Origin: JANMEX01 sp049696015
GTDB lineage: Bacteria > Pseudomonadota > Alphaproteobacteria > Rhizobiales > Rhizobiaceae
DNA: 22,533 nt
Reading direction: 5' to 3'
NCBI GenBank assembly: GCA_049696015.1
Contig: JBAVTG010000200.1
Location: 1-22,533 of the forward strand
Shown here piece by piece: positions 7,320 to 13,825 of this stretch (position 1 is the stretch's first letter; every line of letters begins with the position of its first letter). Below the pieces are notes generated by a model. That model was not told where the DNA came from. It ran no database searches and worked only from the letters and a program-made list of their open reading frames with translations. The position numbers and the translations under genes are program-made.

Positions 7320-7748
7320 TTATTCGGCAGCAGGTGCGGCTTTGGCTTTGGCTTCTGCCTTCGCCTCAGTCTTGGCTTCAACTTTGCGCGGGTCCTTGCG
7401 CTCGACGATACGGGCTGACTTGCCGGTGCGGCCGCGCAGATAATACAGCTTGGCGCGGCGCACACGGCCGCGGCGGACCACTTCAACGCCTTCAACGAGC
7501 GGCGAATAGACCGGGAAAACGCGCTCGACGCCTTCGCCATAGGACAGTTTGCGAACGGTGAAGCTTTCGTCAATGCCGGCGCCGGAACGGGCGATGCACA
7601 CGCCTTCATAAACCTGTGTACGCGAACGTTCGCCTTCCTTGACCTTGACGGCAACGCGGACCGTGTCGCCCGGCTGGAAGTCGGGAAGTTTGCGGATGGC
7701 TTCGATCTTGGCGGCCTGCTCGGCATTGAGCTGCTGAATAATGTTCAT
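7320..7748 (-). CDS. rplS: 50S ribosomal protein L19
   Basis: L19 sits at the 30S-50S interface. The ATG at 7748 gives 142 residues starting MNIIQQLNAEQ, the usual start; a GTG three codons upstream is also open but is not needed. The core contains FQPGDTVRV, the ERSRTQVYEGVCIAR loop, SYGEGVERVFPVYSP and RRGRVRRAKLYYLRGRTGKSARI. E. coli L19 is 115 residues; the extra length here is a C-terminal Lys/Glu/Ala-rich tail (about residues 117-142, KAEAKAEAKAKAAPAAE), as commonly seen in alphaproteobacteria. It is the last gene before the terminator. A 204-bp gap separates it from trmD and could hold its own promoter or leader. Confidence 0.97.
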   Translation of the reverse strand: MNIIQQLNAEQAAKIEAIRKLPDFQPGDTVRVAVKVKEGERSRTQVYEGVCIARSGAGIDESFTVRKLSYGEGVERVFPVYSPLVEGVEVVRRGRVRRAKLYYLRGRTGKSARIVERKDPRKVEAKTEAKAEAKAKAAPAAE

Positions 7749-7952
7749 CGGTGTCACTCTTTCTTGTTTCAGAATGCCAGAGCGTCCTCACTCGAAATCC
7801 CGTCATGCAGGATGTCTATGCCTCATCAAGAAGCAGGGGCGGCTTCGCAGTCTATTGATTGTTCCGAATGCCAGCTCTGTTTTCAGAGTCCGGTTTCGCG
7901 CGGGTCGTTACACGATGAATCCGCAATTGTCACCTGCATATCGCGAAAAATG
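7749..7952 (-). other. Long spacer between trmD fusion and rplS
   Basis: This 204-bp gap is unusually long for neighbours that are normally co-transcribed. It holds a small hairpin (CTCTG-TTTT-CAGAG, 7875-7888) but no good terminator and no convincing gene. An rplS promoter or an L19 autoregulatory leader is possible; neither is shown by the sequence. Confidence 0.4.
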
Positions 7953-9032
7953 TCACAACGTGCCTGTAGCAGTTGGCGTTCCCTGATGAAACCGCAGCTG
8001 CCAGCCAAGTTTGCCCCCGCGTGACCAGATCGACGAGCGGTTAGCATGTTCAGCAATGCCGTTCCGGATGACACGGCTTGTGTAAGTGACCTGCGCAATA
8101 TCAACGCACAAAAGCCGTGCGAAAAAGCCGGAAATCGGCGGCGCGCCGCCGATGTCCCAAACATGATCTGCGCCCAGGAGCAGTTCGGCCCGTGAATAGA
8201 TGCGGCCAGAACGGCCGTACTCAGTAAGATCAGCGGCAAACACCGCTTCTTGATATGCAAGGTCGCAGCGGGTCTCCCGCCGCCAAAGGCTTTCTTCAAG
8301 CGCTCGCAGCTGTTGCAGATCGATTTTCGAAAGCGTTCCCGCTTCCTTCAAGTCTGCAGGCAGCAAATCCGGACGGCGCGCCTTGGTCAGTTCCAGCGAT
8401 TGCGCATGCCGCCATTCGGCGATTTTCTTGTGATTGCCGCTCATCAGCACTTCTGGAATGGGCCTGCCTTCAAAAACCGGCGGGCGGGTATAATGCGGAT
8501 GTTCAAGCAATCCGCCTTCAAAGCTCTCATTCTCGCCAGATTGCTCATTGCCCATGACGCCGGGAATGAGCCGCACCACGGCATCCAGCAGCGTCAAGGC
8601 CGCAGGTTCGCCGCCGGAAAGCACATAGTCGCCAATCGAGATTTCCTCGAAATTGCGCGCTTCAATAACCCGCTCGTCCACACCCTCAAAACGGCCGCAC
8701 AGAATGACGGCGCCCTCGCCTGCCGCCAGTTCCCGCACACGCTCCTGGGTCAACGGTTTTCCGCGCGGCGACATGAAGAGACGCGGACGCTGATCATGCG
8801 CAGGTGAAGCCTGATCGATGGCATCGCTCACCACATCGGCGCGCATGACCATGCCCGCGCCGCCGCCTGCCGGCGTGTCGTCGACATTGCGGTGCTTGCC
8901 GGCGGCAAAATCGCGGATCTGCACGGTCTCAATCGACCACAAACCGGCCTCCAGGGCACGCCCCGCCATGGACTGGCCAAGGTGGCCGGGAACCATCTCC
9001 GGGTACAAGGTCAGCACGGTCGCCTTGAACAT
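7953..9032 (-). CDS. trmD: tRNA (guanine37-N1)-methyltransferase fused to a DUF4440/NTF2-like domain
   Basis: TrmD methylates N1 of G37 in tRNAs, using S-adenosylmethionine, to prevent +1 frameshifting. Residues 1-225 are a full TrmD: TLYPEM near the start, HRNVDDTPAGGGAGMVM (47-63), the SAM-binding trefoil-knot segments MSPRGKPL (87-94) and GRFEGVDERV (113-122), IGDYVLSGGEPA (133-144), and LLEHPHYTRP...MSGNHKKIAEWR (175-208). Usual TrmD length is about 230-255; here the frame continues to 359. Residues about 238-352 (LQQLRALEESLWRRE..., EYGRSGRIYSRAELL, ANRSSIWSR, WQLRFHQGTP) read as a DUF4440, SnoaL-like/NTF2-fold domain. No stop codon or good internal start separates the parts. The start ATG overlaps the rimM stop (TGATG). 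Residue 169, catalytic Asp in E. coli TrmD, is Glu here. Confidence 0.9.
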   Translation of the reverse strand: MFKATVLTLYPEMVPGHLGQSMAGRALEAGLWSIETVQIRDFAAGKHRNVDDTPAGGGAGMVMRADVVSDAIDQASPAHDQRPRLFMSPRGKPLTQERVRELAAGEGAVILCGRFEGVDERVIEARNFEEISIGDYVLSGGEPAALTLLDAVVRLIPGVMGNEQSGENESFEGGLLEHPHYTRPPVFEGRPIPEVLMSGNHKKIAEWRHAQSLELTKARRPDLLPADLKEAGTLSKIDLQQLRALEESLWRRETRCDLAYQEAVFAADLTEYGRSGRIYSRAELLLGADHVWDIGGAPPISGFFARLLCVDIAQVTYTSRVIRNGIAEHANRSSIWSRGGKLGWQLRFHQGTPTATGTL

Positions 9033-9610
9033 CAGCGGTTGCCGCCTGCCGCTTTTGGCCCGCGCGGGCGGTCCGGATCAGACCCGTCATCCTCATCCTC
9101 AACAAGACCGGCTGCGACGCTGTCGAGCGTGACTATCCTTGTGGCAAAATTGATATCCGGCACGGCAGCCTTGGTGAACGGCACGGCAACGGCATGGCCG
9201 CGCCCCTTGGAAAGTTCCAGCATGTCGCCCGCGCCAAAGTTGTGAACCGCGGTGACGCGGCCATGCGATGCGCCGGTTTCATCCACTGTGTCCAAACCGA
9301 TCAGATCGGAATGCAGATACTCATCTTCCGCATTCACCTGATTGCCGATCAGCGCCCGGTCGACGAACAATTCGGTGCCGGTCAGCGCTTCGGCGGCGGT
9401 GCGGTCATTCACCCCCTTGAAGCGCGTGATCACCATATCCTTGGCCACGCGCGTATCCAGCACAGTGAAGGCGCGCCCCAATGCATCGTAAAGCGCGCCG
9501 TAAGCAGCAAACCCTTCCAGCTCCTGCGTATAGCTTTTGACCCGCACTTCGCCCTTCAGGCCTTGCGCAGCGCCGATGACGGCCAAAAGGACAGGATTTT
9601 CCGGTTTCAA
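9032..9610 (-). CDS. rimM: Ribosome maturation factor RimM
   Basis: RimM binds S19 and helps mature the 30S subunit (16S head domain). I start it at TTG 9610 (192 residues, KPENPVLLAVIGAAQGLKGE), which has TTGGAG with a 7-base gap; the upstream ATG at 9637 lacks a ribosome site and precedes the family's normal N-terminus. The N-terminal RimM domain contains the G-x-x-x-G-L-K-G-E-V motif (GAAQGLKGEVRV) and the PRC-like C-terminal half contains EDEYLHSDLIGLDTVDETG, HNFGAGDMLEL and VPFTKAAVPDIN. The acidic tail DEDDGSDPDRPRGPK ends it. It shares one base with the trmD start. The normal upstream neighbours rpsP and ffh are absent here. Confidence 0.95.
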   Translation of the reverse strand: MKPENPVLLAVIGAAQGLKGEVRVKSYTQELEGFAAYGALYDALGRAFTVLDTRVAKDMVITRFKGVNDRTAAEALTGTELFVDRALIGNQVNAEDEYLHSDLIGLDTVDETGASHGRVTAVHNFGAGDMLELSKGRGHAVAVPFTKAAVPDINFATRIVTLDSVAAGLVEDEDDGSDPDRPRGPKAAGGNR

Positions 9611-9684
9611 AATACGACTCCAATAGAAGGGTTGCATTGTCGGCAAAGTTCGGCGCGAACTCAAGCACCCAAATGCTGCGCAGG

Positions 9685-9721
9685 GTTAGCATGAAGCAAC
9701 GGGGCTTCACCACTTGCTAAC
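9685..9721. repeat. Long imperfect inverted repeat between rimM and xerC
   Basis: GTTAGCA and TGAAGC (9685-9697) are complementary to GCTTCA (9704-9709) and TGCTAAC (9715-9721), with a 6-base loop and a 5-base bulge (CCACT). This gives a 13-bp extended hairpin in the divergent rimM/xerC intergenic region. There is no T run on either side, so it is not an ordinary terminator. It may be an operator or a leader structure, or a remnant at a rearrangement point. Confidence 0.5.
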
Positions 9722-9769
9722 ACTCAAGGCGGACAATGCGAATGTTCGAAGAAAGTTGGCCGCCTTCTC

Positions 9770-10711
9770 ATGACCAAGCCCGTTTATATTCTGCCTGCCG
9801 AGCCCGAACTCCTGACGGCGCGGCAGGGCTGGCTGTCCTCGCTGGGCAGCGAGAAGCGCTATTCGCCGCTGACGCTTGAAGCCTATGAGCGCGACACGCG
9901 CCAGTTCTTTGAGTTCCTCGTCCGCCATCTTGGCAGGCTGGCGTCCGTCAAGGACATCGAAACTCTGAAAGCCGTGACCTTCCGCTCCTTTCTGGCGCAG
10001 CGGCGCAATGATGGCGCGGGCGTGCGGACGCTGGCGCGCGGCTTGGCAGCCATCCGCTCTTTCCTCAAACATCTGGAACGCGAAGGGCTGGTCAACGCCG
10101 CAGGCTCGCGCGCAGTGCGCGCACCCAGGCAGCCGAAATCCCTGCCCAAGCCGCTGCAGATCAATCAGGCATTGGCCGTCACATCGGGCATCGGCGACAT
10201 GACTGAGGAGCCATGGATCGCAGCGCGCAATATTGCGGTGCTGACCCTGCTCTACGGATGCGGGCTGCGCATTTCCGAAGCGCTGGCGCTGACACCTGAC
10301 GAGCTGGCGGGCGCGCCGCGCACGCTGCGCATAAAAGGCAAAGGCGGCAAGGAACGGCTGGTGCCGGCGCTCCCTGCCGTGCACGAGGCGGTCGCAGCCT
10401 ACACAAGGCTTTGCCCGTTTCATGTCAGCGAGGGCCAACCGCTGTTTCGCGGCGCACGCGGCGGGCCACTCCTGGCGCAAATCATCCAGAAGGAAATGGT
10501 GAGGCTTCGCTCGGCACTCGGTCTGCCGGATACGGCAACGCCACACGCGCTGCGCCATTCATTTGCGACGCACTTGTTGGGGTCGGGCGGAGACCTGCGC
10601 TCCATCCAGGAGTTGCTGGGCCACGCCAGCCTTTCAACGACGCAGGTCTACACCGGCGTGGATTCCGCCCGGCTGATCAGCGCCTGGGCTTCGGCGCACC
10701 CGAGGGCTTGA
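9770..10711 (+). CDS. xerC: Site-specific tyrosine recombinase XerC
   Basis: XerC works with XerD at the dif site to resolve chromosome dimers at division. The protein is 313 residues, typical for XerC. The SAM-like N-terminal core-binding domain covers about 12-115 and the catalytic domain about 140-305. The catalytic set is complete: R167 (GCGLRISEAL), K191 (KGKGGKER), H259 and R262 (HALRHSFATHLL), H285 (LGHASLSTTQ) and the nucleophile Y294 (VYTGV). XerC rather than a phage integrase is supported by length, by the lack of any mobile-element context and by position close to lpd and suc genes, as in related genomes. The Shine-Dalgarno sequence is weak. It converges on the SDR gene with four bases between stops. 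Confidence 0.9.
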   Translation: MTKPVYILPAEPELLTARQGWLSSLGSEKRYSPLTLEAYERDTRQFFEFLVRHLGRLASVKDIETLKAVTFRSFLAQRRNDGAGVRTLARGLAAIRSFLKHLEREGLVNAAGSRAVRAPRQPKSLPKPLQINQALAVTSGIGDMTEEPWIAARNIAVLTLLYGCGLRISEALALTPDELAGAPRTLRIKGKGGKERLVPALPAVHEAVAAYTRLCPFHVSEGQPLFRGARGGPLLAQIIQKEMVRLRSALGLPDTATPHALRHSFATHLLGSGGDLRSIQELLGHASLSTTQVYTGVDSARLISAWASAHPRA

Positions 10712-10715
10712 GCGC

Positions 10716-11420
10716 TCAAACGCCGCGCATCAATCCGCCATCAACACGCAGGCTCTGCCCCGTGATATAGCCTGCGCCTTCAGACGCCAAAAATGAGATT
10801 GTCGCGGCGATTTCTTCTGACGTGCCGTAGCGCCCCATTGGCACGCCTTGGCGGCGCTCTTCAGTCGCGGGAAGTGAATCAATCCAGCCCGGGAGCACAT
10901 TGTTCATCCGCACATTGTCCGGCGCATAGGTGTCGGCAAACAGCTTGGTGAAAGCGGCAAGGCCGGCGCGGGCGACGGCTGAAGTCGGGAACATGGCGCT
11001 TGGCTCGGCCACCCAGGCGGTGGAGATGTTGATGATCACGCCCGATTTTTGCGCCTGCATGACAGGAGTCACCAGACGTGTCGGGCGGATGACATTCAAC
11101 AAATAGACATCCATGCCGGTGTGCCACTGCTCATCGGTAATCTCGAGGATTTGCGCGCGCGGACCGTGGCCGGCGCTGTTGATGAGCGCATCAACCCGTC
11201 CCCACTTTTCCAGCGTTAAATCAACCAGGCGCTTCAAGTCATCCGGTGATCGATTGGACCCGGTGACGCCAAGACCGCCCAGTTCTCCGGCCAGCGCCTC
11301 GCCCTTGCCAGACGAAGACAGGATGGCAACCTTGAAGCCATCTGCTGCGAACCGCCTGGCTGCTGCCGCGCCCATGCCGCTGCCCCCTGCCGTGATGATT
11401 GCGACTTTGTCCTGTGCCAT
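10716..11420 (-). CDS. Short-chain dehydrogenase/reductase lacking the YxxxK motif
   Basis: A 234-residue SDR-fold protein. The start at 11420 has AGGAG with a 6-base gap; the frame runs 16 codons further upstream but without a ribosome site. The NAD(P)-binding motif is TAGGSGMG (10-17), the structural NSAG is at 81-84, and the active-site strand NISTA (131-135) keeps the serine. The expected Tyr-x-x-x-Lys is replaced: the aligned stretch is TSAVARAG, with Ser at 147 and Arg at 151. The rest (VRMNNVLPGWIDSLP, GRYGTSEEIAATISFLAS, ITGQSLRVDGG) is well conserved. It may be a cofactor-binding protein without classical dehydrogenase activity, or use another acid/base. Substrate unknown. Confidence 0.88.
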   Translation of the reverse strand: MAQDKVAIITAGGSGMGAAAARRFAADGFKVAILSSSGKGEALAGELGGLGVTGSNRSPDDLKRLVDLTLEKWGRVDALINSAGHGPRAQILEITDEQWHTGMDVYLLNVIRPTRLVTPVMQAQKSGVIINISTAWVAEPSAMFPTSAVARAGLAAFTKLFADTYAPDNVRMNNVLPGWIDSLPATEERRQGVPMGRYGTSEEIAATISFLASEGAGYITGQSLRVDGGLMRGV

Positions 11421-11551
11421 GCCTGTCTCCTGCCTGACAGCAATGTTTGCAGTTTCGGCGGGCGCCATGCAAATGACTTTTGTGAATGGGATCGCCGCAT
11501 TTTCAGCATCAGCTTAACGGTTTGGCCGCAATTTGCCGCTAGCATGCCTCC

Positions 11552-12619
11552 ATGATTTCAGCCTCATTGGTCATCCGCGCCCTCCGTTCGCCCGAAGCCA
11601 TTCTGCGTCTTGCCGCAGCGGCCAACGCGTTGTTTTTTGCCAGCTTTCTGGTGATCCTGCTCACGGCAGCCAGCACGGCGCAGGCGGAAGGCGCCGTTTG
11701 CGGCGGGCAAGACATGCTGGCATCAATGACACCTGAAGCGTTGAAAACCGTCGAGGCGGAAGCTTCCAAGACAGTCAATGGCGAAAACCGGCTCTGGAAG
11801 ATCGAAAAAGCCGGGCTGAAGCCATCCTACCTGTTCGGCACCATGCACATGACAGATCCGCGTGTCATCAGCCTGACGGCTGAGGCGCAGGCAGTTTATG
11901 ATGGCGCCGACATTGTGGTCATCGAAACGACTGAAATACTCGATCAGAAGAAGGCCGCCGCCGCATTGATGGCAAAGCCTGAACTGATGATGTTCACGGA
12001 CAAGACGACGCTGACCTCGCTGGTCAAGCCCGAAGACTTGCCCGCGCTTGAACAGGGACTGAAGGCGCGTGGCATTCCGCTTGTTGCTGTCAACAAGATG
12101 AAGCCGTGGATGATTGCCGGCCTCGTCGCGCTGCCGGCCTGCGAACTGCAGCGCAAGAAGGACGGCGCGCCATTTCTCGACATCAAGCTGGCAAAAGATG
12201 CGCAGGCCGCCGGCAAAGAGCTCGATGGGTTGGAAACGATGGCCGAGCAGATCAGCGCCATGGCCGCCTTGCCCATCGAATTCCACGTGCAGGGCTTGGT
12301 CGAAACCGTCAAGCTCGGCAGCAAGATGGAAGACGTGATGGAGACAATGATCACGCTCTATACGCAAGGGCGCATTGGCATGATCATGCCGTTTCTGAAG
12401 AGCGTGTCGCCGGATGACACCGGAGATGCGGAAAATTACGGCGACTTCGAGGAAGTGATGATCAACGCCCGCAACAAGGTGATGGCCGGACGCGCCGAAG
12501 CCATTCTCGCCAAGGGCAACGCCTTCATTGCCGTTGGCGGCCTGCATCTGCCGGGCGCTGAGGGTCTGGTCGAGAAATTCCGCAATGCCGGCTATGCCGT
12601 CACTGCAGCGGGTAAATAA
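11552..12619 (+). CDS. TraB/GumN-family secreted protein
   Basis: A 355-residue protein of the TraB/GumN family (PF01963), related to Tiki-type metal-dependent proteases; bacterial members mostly lack an assigned role. The N-terminus carries a signal peptide or anchor (hydrophobic 24-40, likely cleavage near AQA|EG at 45). Conserved elements are SYLFGTMHMTDPRV (92-105), with the GTMH metal-ligand motif, VVIETTE downstream, KMKPWMI, GLETMAEQ, and the C-terminal FIAVGGLHLPG with its histidine. These are the expected metal-site pieces, so it may be an active hydrolase in the periplasm. It diverges from the SDR gene across 131 bp and converges with the SRPBCC gene (7-bp gap). Confidence 0.88.
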   Translation: MISASLVIRALRSPEAILRLAAAANALFFASFLVILLTAASTAQAEGAVCGGQDMLASMTPEALKTVEAEASKTVNGENRLWKIEKAGLKPSYLFGTMHMTDPRVISLTAEAQAVYDGADIVVIETTEILDQKKAAAALMAKPELMMFTDKTTLTSLVKPEDLPALEQGLKARGIPLVAVNKMKPWMIAGLVALPACELQRKKDGAPFLDIKLAKDAQAAGKELDGLETMAEQISAMAALPIEFHVQGLVETVKLGSKMEDVMETMITLYTQGRIGMIMPFLKSVSPDDTGDAENYGDFEEVMINARNKVMAGRAEAILAKGNAFIAVGGLHLPGAEGLVEKFRNAGYAVTAAGK

Positions 12620-12626
12620 TCCGCCG

Positions 12627-13106
12627 CTATTTCGTTTTCATCAGTTCAACCAGCTGATCGAGCGCCGCGCCCCAGCCATCGTGAAAACCCATGTCCTTGT
12701 GCGACGTGGCGCCTGCTGCGTCGGCATGGCGGGCGATGGCTTTGTAGCGCGTGCCCTCGCCCTCCGGCTCCATCGTCAAGGTGCACGTGAACAGAAAGCC
12801 GCCGAGCGGCGCATGCTGCGGCCGGTAACCGCGTTTCAATGCCGATGTCCAGACAAGGCGCGCATTGGGCACGCTCTCCAGAATGCAGCCCTCGCCGGGA
12901 AACTCCTGGCCCTCAGGCGAGCGCATGACCGTGACAAACCGCCCGCCTGGCAACAAGTCGATTTCAGCATGCACCGTCTGCCAAGGCTTGGGCGTGAACC
13001 ATTGCTTGAGCATTTCCGGCTCGGTCCACGCGCGCCAGACCTTGTCCGGCGACACAGGCACAAAGCGCTCCAGAACGAGGTCAAGTTCGGGATCAATCGG
13101 GATCAT
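12627..13106 (-). CDS. SRPBCC/AHSA1-domain protein
   Basis: A 159-residue START-like protein of the AHSA1 (activator of Hsp90 ATPase homologue 1-like) group. The start at 13106 (MIPIDPELDLVLERF) has GGAG with an 8-base gap; the frame continues upstream but codes a Cys-rich stretch unlike the family. Typical features: VSPDKVWRAWTEPEMLKQWFTPKPW near the N-terminus, GGRFVTVMRSPEGQEFPGEG in the middle and GFHDGWGAALDQLVELM at the C-terminus. Such proteins bind hydrophobic ligands in a cavity; the ligand is unknown. It follows the DUF2867 gene by 105 bp and may share its transcript. Confidence 0.88.
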   Translation of the reverse strand: MIPIDPELDLVLERFVPVSPDKVWRAWTEPEMLKQWFTPKPWQTVHAEIDLLPGGRFVTVMRSPEGQEFPGEGCILESVPNARLVWTSALKRGYRPQHAPLGGFLFTCTLTMEPEGEGTRYKAIARHADAAGATSHKDMGFHDGWGAALDQLVELMKTK

Positions 13107-13211
13107 GACAGATGCTCCAACAATGTGCCGGGCAAGCCGAGGCCGGCAAAGCATGCACAAGCGACAAGGACAAACGAACAATGGAAACGCTTTGAGGTCA
13201 ATAGTCAGGCT

Positions 13212-13700
13212 TCAGCGCTGCGCGCGGACAACCTTGGACAGCATGGCAGGCACGATGATGCGATGAAACGGTTTGACGATGGCAAGATAGATTTTGCCGA
13301 GCGCATTGTGGGTCTTGACAACTGTTGACGCTGTCACCGACTGCCGCCCGCCACCCAACTCAGCAATATCGACAAGCAGCCTGAAATCCAGATGCCTGTC
13401 ATTCATGCCAAGCACCAATCTTTCCGGCTTTCTCTCAATGATTGGGAAAATACCGATATTATCAACAGTTGCCTTTTCACGGGCCGGATTTGCGCCGGGT
13501 TTCAAACCGAAAGGCTTGACCAGAAGAGTGCGGATTCTGAGCAAGAGATTGATCCATGAAGGAGCGCCGTAGACAGCGCGCCGCGCCGCCTCCAGCGGAT
13601 CAAGGTTCAAGCCGTCGACCGTCAACTGGTAGGCATCGCCGAACTGCGCGCCCGGCAGAATTGTTTCAGGAATGGCAAAGGCGATTTCGACCGGTTTCAT
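13212..13700 (-). CDS. DUF2867 family protein
   Basis: A 162-residue protein matching DUF2867, a family of unknown function with an SRPBCC-like flavour. Conserved parts are the N-terminal LPGAQFGDAYQLTV, a WINLLLRIRTLLVKPFGL segment, the motif LGMNDRHLDFRL, and the C-terminal VVKTHNALGKIYLAIVKPFHRII. The ATG at 13700 has AAGGAG with a 7-base gap. It precedes the SRPBCC gene on the same strand, which suggests a small two-gene unit, and follows the PhoX-like gene's terminator. No signal peptide. No enzymatic function can be assigned. Confidence 0.82.
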   Translation of the reverse strand: MKPVEIAFAIPETILPGAQFGDAYQLTVDGLNLDPLEAARRAVYGAPSWINLLLRIRTLLVKPFGLKPGANPAREKATVDNIGIFPIIERKPERLVLGMNDRHLDFRLLVDIAELGGGRQSVTASTVVKTHNALGKIYLAIVKPFHRIIVPAMLSKVVRAQR

Positions 13701-13770
13701 CGGCAGGCTCCTTTGCGAAGAAGTATCGGCTGAGCATGCGCCTCAAGCCATGTGGCATCGCGCCGCAAAC

Positions 13771-13799
13771 AAAAAGGACGCAGCTTCGATGCTGCGCCC
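13771..13799 (-). terminator. Intrinsic terminator after the PhoX-like gene
   Basis: On the minus strand GGGCGCAGC pairs with GCTGCGTCC (9 bp, one G-T wobble) across a 6-base loop, followed by TTTTTGTTT. It begins 27 bases after the stop of the PhoX-like gene. Confidence 0.85.
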
Positions 13800-13825
13800 T
13801 TTCCGGTTGTTGCCTGAGAGGCCCA

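Noticed and set aside
7883..8299. A separate 138-codon gene overlapping the end of trmD
   Set aside because: It is in another frame from the DUF4440-like coding sequence, which explains this stretch better.
9707..10558. A 283-codon minus-strand open frame opposite xerC
   Set aside because: xerC has the full catalytic residue set on the plus strand; the antisense product is Arg/Gln/Ala-rich without a known domain.
9770..10711. A phage or integron integrase
   Set aside because: Length and sequence fit chromosomal XerC, and there are no att repeats, tRNA gene or phage genes nearby.
11723..12547. A 274-codon minus-strand open frame opposite the TraB/GumN gene
   Set aside because: The plus-strand protein has a signal peptide and family motifs; the antisense product does not.
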